Source of the DNA: JBDRRP01 sp964446485
Lineage (GTDB): Bacteria; Desulfobacterota; Desulfobacteria; Desulfobacterales; JBDRRP01
Reading direction: 5' to 3'
Assembly: GCA_964446485.1 (NCBI GenBank)
Contig: CAYUOU010000009.1
Coordinates: 8,538-72,537, forward strand
DNA: 64,000 nucleotides
Part shown: in pieces, positions 59,110 through 64,000 of the stretch
Position numbering within the stretch: the first letter of the stretch is position 1
Layout of the letters: every line of letters begins with the position of its first letter
Position numbers and translations under genes: made by a program
The notes under the pieces: generated by a model
Told to the model about the DNA's origin: nothing
Databases searched by the model: none
The model's input: the letters and a program-made list of their open reading frames with translations, nothing else

Positions 59110-60483
59110 TTAGGCGGCGTTGCGCGCCTCCTGGTATTCATGCAGCTTGTTTCGCAGTGTACGTATGCTGATGCCCAGCAACGCTGCGGCCTGCGTGCGG
59201 TTGTTGTCGACCCTTCGTAACGTGTGCGAAATCAGCCGCTTCTCCATCTCCCTGACTGACATCCCCACCTGGAGCTGCATGGCCGGTGCGCCGCCCTCAC
59301 AAAAAGGCGCGTCATCGTCGTCCAGTTGAAGGTCGGTGGGCTCGATATCATCACCGGCGCGAACGAGGACGGCACGCTCCATGACATTCTCCAGCTCACG
59401 GATGTTGCCATTCCAACGGTGGCAACGAATCTTGTCGGCGGCCGCAGGACTGATGACGGGTACCCGCAGCCCATTTTCCTTGCAGCACTGGTTGATGAAA
59501 TGCCTGGCAAGAAGCGGAATATCGCCCGCGCGTTCGCGGAGCGGCGGCAGGGTCAGGGGGATGACGTTGAGGCGGTAATACAGATCTTCCCGGAATCGAC
59601 CTTTTCGGACGGCGCTTTTTAGGTCAACATTGCTGATGGCCACTACCCGAACGTCGACTGACACGGGATCGCTGCCGCCGACCCGGTCCACGACGCGCTC
59701 CTGCAGGACCCGCAGCAGCTTGGCCTGAAGCGACAGGTCCATTTCTGAAATCTCATCGAGTACGAGGGTGCCGCCGTCGGCCAACTCGAACTTACCTTTC
59801 TTCCGTGAGATGGCGCCGGTGAACGCCCCCTTTTCGTGGCCGAACAGCTCACTCTCAGCCAACGTTTCCGGCAGTGCCGCGCAATTCATGGCCACCAGCG
59901 GGCCCTCTGCCGCCCGGCTGTGTTTGTGAATAAATCGGGCCAGGAGTTCCTTTCCGGTGCCGCTTTCCCCTAAAATCAGCACATTGGCCCTGCTGGGAGC
60001 CACCCGTTCGGCCATCGCCAGTAGGCGCTTCATGCCGTCATCAGCGGTGACGATGGGTCTCGACGCGGGGGGTATCGCTTCAGCGGTGACCGATTGCCCG
60101 CGTGGCGGGCCATCCATCTGGGTACTGATCGCCCGCATCACTGCAGCACTGATTTTTTCCCCCGATGCCGGTTTCATGATGTAATCGTCTGCGCCCGCTT
60201 GCATGGCGGAAACGGCGTTGCCCACCGTCCCGCAGCCGGTTGTGACGATAAAGCCGCAGTCGGCGTGTCGCTGCCGAACCGCTTTGATGAGGTCTTGTGC
60301 CGGCAGCGGCGTAAACGACTCGTCGACGATGACGACATGGTAGTCTCTGCTGTCCAGCAGATCGGCAATGTCGCTTCGGGAGTCGGCGGTATCGGCCACT
60401 ACGCCGTCCCGCCGCAGCAGCGAGGCCAACGTCGTATCGCGGCTCAGGTCCTGATCGGCGATGAGTACGTGCACTGTCTGCAT
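59110..60483 (-). CDS. Sigma-54-dependent response regulator, FlrC/FleR-like
   Basis: The 457-residue protein has a receiver domain (acceptor in VIVDESFTPL, about D52; K in IMKPASGEK), an AAA+ domain with GESGTGKELLARF and the sigma-54-contacting GAFTGA loop, and a Fis-type HTH at the end (NRTQAAALLGISIRTLRNKLHEY). In Vibrio and Pseudomonas the FlrC/FleR activator turns on basal-body and hook genes after phosphorylation by a FlrB/FleS kinase; no such kinase lies in this window. Start ATG 60483 chosen to begin MQTVHVLIADQDL. Its own sigma-54 element lies about 55 nt upstream. Confidence 0.9.
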   Translation of the reverse strand: MQTVHVLIADQDLSRDTTLASLLRRDGVVADTADSRSDIADLLDSRDYHVVIVDESFTPLPAQDLIKAVRQRHADCGFIVTTGCGTVGNAVSAMQAGADDYIMKPASGEKISAAVMRAISTQMDGPPRGQSVTAEAIPPASRPIVTADDGMKRLLAMAERVAPSRANVLILGESGTGKELLARFIHKHSRAAEGPLVAMNCAALPETLAESELFGHEKGAFTGAISRKKGKFELADGGTLVLDEISEMDLSLQAKLLRVLQERVVDRVGGSDPVSVDVRVVAISNVDLKSAVRKGRFREDLYYRLNVIPLTLPPLRERAGDIPLLARHFINQCCKENGLRVPVISPAAADKIRCHRWNGNIRELENVMERAVLVRAGDDIEPTDLQLDDDDAPFCEGGAPAMQLQVGMSVREMEKRLISHTLRRVDNNRTQAAALLGISIRTLRNKLHEYQEARNAA

Positions 60484-60534
60484 GTTGGGTCCTGATGGTT
60501 GAAGGGTGATCAATGGCAATCGACCGGTAGTAAC

Positions 60535-60550
60535 CGCAAAATACATGCCA
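60535..60550 (-). promoter_or_regulatory. Sigma-54 promoter upstream of the FlrC-type gene
   Basis: The minus strand reads TGGCATGTATTTTGC, with TGGCA and TTGC in correct -24/-12 spacing. Expected start near 60524, about 40 nt before the ATG at 60483. It is the probable promoter for flrC-flgBC-fliEFGHIJ. Confidence 0.75.
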
Positions 60551-60587
60551 CGGGGATGAGTCTCCCTGGAATGTGAAAAGTTAGTTT

Positions 60588-60602
60588 ATTTTCAATTAGT
60601 TA
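60588..60602. promoter_or_regulatory. IHF-like AT-rich motif shared with the fliP promoter
   Basis: ATTTTCAATTAGTTA, 38 bp upstream of the FlrC-type sigma-54 element, 14 of 15 identical to 45576-45590. The TTTCAATTAGTTA part fits WATCAANNNNTTR with one mismatch. The flanking bases (TTAGTTTATT and TATAATATATTC) are also AT-rich in an otherwise G+C-rich region. Confidence 0.5.
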
Positions 60603-60721
60603 TAATATATTCAGGCGGGTGGGCGGGCATTCTGTACCGGCACTGTGCGGGAGGTCGTCAAGGCCGGCGCCTGTGCCGTCAAGACATTGACGCAAGTAAG
60701 CCGCGGTCGGGCCGGACACCC

Positions 60722-60761
60722 AAAAAAACCGCGGGCCGCCACCCAGCGACCCACGGTTTTT
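60722..60761 (-). terminator. Intrinsic terminator after the receiver-less sigma-54 activator
   Basis: AAAAACCGCGGG (60724-60735) and CCCACGGTTTTT (60750-60761) pair with one G-T wobble, with A and T tracts on both sides, so it can work in either direction. It lies 28 nt past the activator stop at 60789 on the minus strand. Confidence 0.85.
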
Positions 60762-60788
60762 GTATCCGTGTAAAACGGCAGTCTGAGA

Positions 60789-61823
60789 CTACAACCGGTG
60801 GCGCTTGATCTTCTCCACCAAGGTGGTGCGGTTGAGGTGCAGCAGCTTGGCAGCCTGGTTCTTCACCCCGTTGGCTTTCTCGAGAGACTGGAGGATCAGG
60901 GCCTTCTCAAAGTTGGTGACTGCCGAGTTCAGGTCGATACCGTTTTCGCCAAAACTCGCCGGCACGGCGCCGGATACTCCCTGGGCACCACGGACGCGTG
61001 ACGGCAGATCATCTGCACCCACCGTCCCCTCCCCTTTGAGAACGGCAAGCCGCTCAACAAGGTTGCGCATCTCCCGGATGTTGCCGGGCCAGTCATGGGA
61101 TGCCAGCAGATCCATGGCGTCATCATCAATGCCGTCGAGACAGCCCTTACCGTCCTGTCGGCACCGATCCAAAAAGTGATTCAGCAGCAGCGGCACATCT
61201 GCTTTCCGATCTCGCAGGGCCGGCAGTTCGATCGGGATCACGTAAAGCCGGTAATACAGGTCCTCTCTAAACCGCCGCTCGACAATGGCCGTTTCCAGAT
61301 CCCGGTGTGTGGCGGCAATGATACGGACATCGGAGGTAATGGTGCGGCTGCCGCCCACCGGCTCAAATTCCCCCTCCTCCAGTACACGCAGCAGTTTCAC
61401 CTGGAGATCCGGGCTCATGTCGCCGATTTCGTCTAGAAACAGGGTGCCGCCGCGGGCAAGTTCGAACTTCCCCATCTTGCTGCGCGTGGCGCCTGTGAAA
61501 GCGCCCTTGACATGGCCGAAAAGTTCGCTCTCCAGTAGATTCTCAGGAATGGCGCCGCAGTTGATGGTCACCAACGGCTGCGACGCCCGCCGTGAGAGAT
61601 CGTGAACGGCCCTGGCAATGAGCCCCTTGCCGGTGCCGGTCTCTCCGGTAATCATAATGGTGCTCTCGCTGGCGGCAACGCGCTCAACCACGCGGAAAAC
61701 CGCTTTCATGGATGGGCTCTGCCCGACGAGATAGCCCAGCGATGTGCCGTCCGAGGTTTCAAACGCGCTGGAAGCAGCGGCCGTTGCGCCCGCTGCATTG
61801 TCGACCGCTAAAGACAGACCCAT
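60789..61823 (-). CDS. Sigma-54-dependent activator without receiver domain (FlrA/FleQ-like candidate)
   Basis: The 344-residue protein has a short N-terminal tail (about 30 residues), then an AAA+ domain with GETGTGKGLIARA, GAFTGA in GHVKGAFTGATR, and DLYYRLYVIPIELP, and a Fis-type HTH (NGVKNQAAKLLHLNRTTLVEKIKRHRL). The HTH ending TTLVEKIKR resembles FlrA/FleQ more than FlrC. FleQ has an N-terminal receiver-like domain; none is here, so activity must be controlled by supply or partners such as FlhG. ATG 61823 follows GGAGG by 7 nt. It has its own sigma-54-type promoter. Confidence 0.85.
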   Translation of the reverse strand: MGLSLAVDNAAGATAAASSAFETSDGTSLGYLVGQSPSMKAVFRVVERVAASESTIMITGETGTGKGLIARAVHDLSRRASQPLVTINCGAIPENLLESELFGHVKGAFTGATRSKMGKFELARGGTLFLDEIGDMSPDLQVKLLRVLEEGEFEPVGGSRTITSDVRIIAATHRDLETAIVERRFREDLYYRLYVIPIELPALRDRKADVPLLLNHFLDRCRQDGKGCLDGIDDDAMDLLASHDWPGNIREMRNLVERLAVLKGEGTVGADDLPSRVRGAQGVSGAVPASFGENGIDLNSAVTNFEKALILQSLEKANGVKNQAAKLLHLNRTTLVEKIKRHRL

Positions 61824-61877
61824 GAACAATCCTCCGGTAAGTCAGGTAAACAGAGATGACGCGCGGGAGTCCAAAAA

Positions 61878-61892
61878 GCAAGGGCTATGCCA
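61878..61892 (-). promoter_or_regulatory. Sigma-54 promoter of the receiver-less activator gene
   Basis: The minus strand reads TGGCATAGCCCTTGCT: TGGCA, TTGCT and the 12-nt spacing all match. Expected start near 61866, about 43 nt before the ATG. A sigma-54 activator transcribed from a sigma-54 promoter suggests autoregulation or control by another activator. Confidence 0.75.
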
Positions 61893-62002
61893 TAAAAGAG
61901 AAAACACCGATGCAGGCGTTATTTCGTTTATTTATAGATAGTTGCGTCCAATCAAGGAGAAGGGCTCAAAGAACGGCATGAGAGGATCAAGATGAAATAC
62001 CC

Positions 62003-62033
62003 GCAGATTGCGAAAACCCGCTTCGCAATCTGC
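62003..62033. terminator. Perfect 12-bp hairpin between the receiver-STAS gene and the activator
   Basis: GCAGATTGCGAA and TTCGCAATCTGC pair around a 7-nt loop (AACCCGC), 26 nt past the stop of the receiver-STAS gene. No T run follows. It may end that transcript or be a protein-binding palindrome upstream of the activator's sigma-54 element. Confidence 0.5.
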
Positions 62034-62058
62034 AAGGACACCGCCATCACTGCCCGCA

Positions 62059-62799
62059 TTAGAACTTGCCCTTGACCTCGTCAACCGTCTCATGAATGGG
62101 GATTTCGCTGGTCTCCGCAAACTCCTTTAGCTCATCGCGAAGGGCGGCGGAACCCACGACGCGAATGTGTACCTTCCCGAGGCGGCACGCATCGATGACC
62201 TGAACGATGACCTTGATGAGGGACATGTTGGTCTCCTTCACCAGGCTGAGGTCCAGAATGAGTTTATGCTGCCCGGCGGCCGTCATGTCCTTGATGCGCT
62301 TTTTGATGAAGGTTTCGATTTCCACGCTCACGGGTCTCGTGATTTTTTCCGGACAGGTCAGCAGGTGAATGTCGCCGTCGATGCGAAAATATTTGTCAGC
62401 AGGTTCAGCTTCGGCCTTCTCCGGTTTGAGTTCCAGGTTGACGACCCCCTTGGCCCGCTCGATCAACTGCTCGCCTTTGAAAGGTTTCACCATATAATTG
62501 GCGACCCCCATCTTCACGATGTTCATCACATTGTCTTTGCCGGATTCCGCCGTGAGCATGATGACCGGGATGTTCTTCAGGGCACTGTCCGCCTTGAGCC
62601 TTTCCAACATTTCCACGCCGGTCATCACCGGCATGGTGATGTCGAGAATGATGAGATTGGGTTTTTCCCGTGAAGCCGCCTCAAGGCCGAGTTGTCCGTT
62701 TTCAGCCTCGAACAGCTCGCAGTCATAATCTTTGAAGGCCTTCTTCACGATCATCCGGATGGTCTTGCTGTCGTCAACAGTCAGTATTTTTAAGGCCAT
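62059..62799 (-). CDS. Receiver domain fused to a STAS-like domain
   Basis: The 246-residue protein has a CheY-type receiver (VDDSKTIRMIVKKAF, acceptor in LIILDITMPVMTG, LTAESGKD, MVKPFKGEQ) at about 1-120. A short linker then leads to a STAS-like domain (HKLILDLSLVKETNMSLIKVIVQVIDACRLGKVHIRVVGSAALRDEL). STAS domains act as anti-anti-sigma or protein-binding switches; the usual D-S-(S/T)-G phosphoserine loop is not conserved here. Start ATG 62799 follows GGAGG. It lies 170 nt after the CheX-like gene. Confidence 0.85.
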   Translation of the reverse strand: MALKILTVDDSKTIRMIVKKAFKDYDCELFEAENGQLGLEAASREKPNLIILDITMPVMTGVEMLERLKADSALKNIPVIMLTAESGKDNVMNIVKMGVANYMVKPFKGEQLIERAKGVVNLELKPEKAEAEPADKYFRIDGDIHLLTCPEKITRPVSVEIETFIKKRIKDMTAAGQHKLILDLSLVKETNMSLIKVIVQVIDACRLGKVHIRVVGSAALRDELKEFAETSEIPIHETVDEVKGKF

Positions 62800-62943
62800 A
62801 ATTCCTCCGCATCGACACCCACCCGAGGATCGGGCGGCTAAAGATGGCAGCCGGTGGCTGCGGTTTAAACGGTCCACCGTGATATCGCGGTTGCGCGAGG
62901 GTGGACAATTGACGCCGGTCCGCAGAAGACCGCGGCGTATTTG

Positions 62944-62962
62944 GGGAGCGCCCTGCGCTCCC
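62944..62962 (-). terminator. Small hairpin after the CheX-like gene
   Basis: GGGAGCGC and GCGCTCCC pair around CCT, 7-25 nt past the stop at 62969. It has no T run. It may be an attenuator between the CheX-like gene and the receiver-STAS gene; the rest of 62800-62943 contains no gene. Confidence 0.35.
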
Positions 62963-62968
62963 GTTCGA

Positions 62969-63448
62969 TCAGTCGCCCGTTCTCATCGTGACTTCCACAA
63001 TGGCCAAGTGGTCGTCATGACGAAATCCAAAGCGCTCAAGCCGGGTCCCCCCAAGGGTTTGAATACTGAAATGACTGCCTTGCGTCGTGGTTGGAATGGA
63101 CAGTTCGCAGGGGAATCCGCAGTCGCAGAATTTTGACTTGAGATCGCCGCCGATCATGTTGCTCACCTCACCCACCACATCGGCGACTTCATCCGCCTCG
63201 ATCTCTTCCATTTCCATACCCAACATGGCCGCGGTGATCATCCGGGCAAACTGCTCACTTAAATGGATCCGCACGTTGCCGGTGACACTGCCGGCAAATC
63301 CGACGCTGCCGACAACCCGCTGGCCATCAATGCCGTCACTGCCGTCGAGAGTTTCGATAGTCACGCCCATGGACAGCATCGTTTCGAAAACATCACAGGT
63401 CGTGTCAACGATGGAAGACTGTAGATCCAGTTCGGTAAGGTCGCTCAT
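62969..63448 (-). CDS. CheX-domain chemotaxis protein
   Basis: The 159-residue protein has a CheX/CheC-like fold: SVGFAGSVTGNVRIHLSEQFARMITAAMLGMEM, then DVVGEVSNMIGGDLKSKF with the E-x2-N pair (EVSN) that hydrolyses CheY-P in this family. ATG 63448 starts MSDLTELDL; an ATG three codons upstream is possible. It is the second CheX-type gene in the window (the first is 25365-25829). A near-consensus sigma-28 promoter lies just upstream, so it is a late flagellar or chemotaxis gene. Confidence 0.85.
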   Translation of the reverse strand: MSDLTELDLQSSIVDTTCDVFETMLSMGVTIETLDGSDGIDGQRVVGSVGFAGSVTGNVRIHLSEQFARMITAAMLGMEMEEIEADEVADVVGEVSNMIGGDLKSKFCDCGFPCELSIPTTTQGSHFSIQTLGGTRLERFGFRHDDHLAIVEVTMRTGD

Positions 63449-63497
63449 AAACGGCATATCCCTTCATGTTCGGGTGGTTTCTGCGTTCTCCTCAGTT

Positions 63498-63524
63498 TTA
63501 TCGGCATGGCAACCGACACCTTTA
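63498..63524 (-). promoter_or_regulatory. Sigma-28 promoter of the CheX-like gene
   Basis: The minus strand reads TAAA, then 15 nt, then GCCGATAA: a perfect match to the FliA consensus in both boxes and spacing. Expected start near 63490, about 42 nt before the ATG at 63448. It diverges from the flagellin promoter. Confidence 0.9.
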
Positions 63525-63734
63525 ACGGTATTTCGAAAATCCACCATCGCGTCACCATTGTATCGGGGACTGCCCATGCCGGCCGTTGAAGCGCGTCAGC
63601 GATACGGTTGCACGACTGCCGGCGTCAAATATACCAACACCGGGAATGCCATGAAAGGTTACATAGCAATCTCCGTACCGGAGTCGACTTGCGGAAAAAA
63701 ATGCCCACAGCGGCAATTTTTACCGCTCATAGCC

Positions 63735-63761
63735 TAAAGTTGGAACTTAAACGCCCGATAA
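63735..63761 (+). promoter_or_regulatory. Sigma-28 promoter of the flagellin gene
   Basis: The plus strand reads TAAA, 15 nt, CCCGATAA: perfect -35 and spacing, one mismatch in the -10. Expected start near 63769, giving a leader of about 120 nt to the flagellin ATG. The region 63525-63734 between the two divergent promoters has no gene that I can support. Confidence 0.88.
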
Positions 63762-63889
63762 GGGGGGTGAAGGCCGGCGTGTCATCTTCAGGCAGGGTAC
63801 CCGGATGACCCATCGGCACCATTGGGGATCTGCCCCCGTAACGCGCCCGGCCAGAATGCCGGGCCAGACCTTAGAAAAGGAGATTCATC

Positions 63890-64000
63890 ATGGCAATGAA
63901 CGGCATTTCATTAACCAGCGGTATGCGGCAGGCGCTATTCAGCAGCCAGACGACCAGTAAACTCATGGACACGACGGCCAGCCGGCTGAGTTCCGGGCTC
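63890..64000 (+). CDS. fliC: Flagellin (partial, 3' end outside window)
   Basis: ATG at 63890 has AAAAGGAG 8 nt upstream and opens MAMNGISLTSGMRQALFSS, then TTASRLSSGL at the cut, which is the N-terminal D0 helix of flagellin with the RLSSG motif. Only 37 residues are visible. The MxxxxISLTSGMR start resembles one group of deltaproteobacterial and alphaproteobacterial flagellins. A sigma-28 promoter lies 130-155 nt upstream. This confirms that the filament gene is the first plus-strand gene after the island. Confidence 0.85.
   Translation, partial: MAMNGISLTSGMRQALFSSQTTSKLMDTTASRLSSGL

Noticed and set aside
63608..63808. 66-codon plus-strand frame upstream of flagellin
   Set aside because: It overlaps the sigma-28 promoter and has no ribosome site or similarity.

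Overview
The window looks like a chromosome segment of a motile, Gram-negative Desulfobacterota (deltaproteobacterial) bacterium, probably of the Desulfobacterales/Desulfosarcina type. The reasons are a G+C-rich composition, a P-ring/L-ring flagellum (FlgI, FlgH, FlgA), a sigma-54/sigma-28 flagellar hierarchy, a LarE/Mrp/UPF0251 neighbourhood, and small dispersed repeats of a kind I associate with that group. No taxonomic marker settles the genus.

Bases 1-21300 are mixed metabolic genes. On the minus strand are a chalcone-isomerase-like exported protein (cut by the window edge), a small TPR-like protein and a ferritin-like protein, then pyrD, hemL, an Mrp-type Fe-S carrier, a UPF0251 regulator, a PilZ protein and larE. 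The 3' end of larE is formed by a MITE-like repeat. On the plus strand are a Lys/Ala-rich membrane protein whose 15-bp repeats hide a 100-N assembly gap, and a five-gene peptide ABC transporter with an M24 peptidase. rplM-rpsI follows on the minus strand with a clear sigma-70 promoter and an intrinsic terminator, then a CYTH protein, a 1000-residue protein with two receiver domains and a pyruvate-phosphate-dikinase ATP-binding region, and a small Cys-rich protein.

Bases 21445-63448 are one very long, entirely minus-strand flagellar and chemotaxis island. In transcription order (high to low coordinate): CheX-like and receiver-STAS; a sigma-54 activator without a receiver; an FlrC-type activator with flgBC-fliEFGHIJ; fliK-flgD-flgE; fliLMNO; fliPQR-flhBAFG-fliA and a small membrane protein; flgFGAHIJMN; cheA-cheD-HDOD-cheY-cheX-cheB; flgKL and a small exported repeat protein. 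A flagellin gene starts on the plus strand at the right edge.

By eye I find six well-spaced sigma-54 (-24/-12) elements, each placed 40-100 nt before the first gene of a block. Two consensus-grade sigma-28 promoters diverge in front of the CheX-like gene and flagellin, and a weaker one lies before cheY. With FliA (sigma-28), FlgM (anti-sigma-28) and two sigma-54 activators also encoded here, the window holds most of a three-tier flagellar regulatory circuit. The most unusual points are an FlhF with a C-terminal Ada-like Cys/His module, an FlhB whose NPTH cleavage motif reads NPTR, a short FlgE, the repeat-derived LarE tail, and the tandem receiver/PPDK-type protein.
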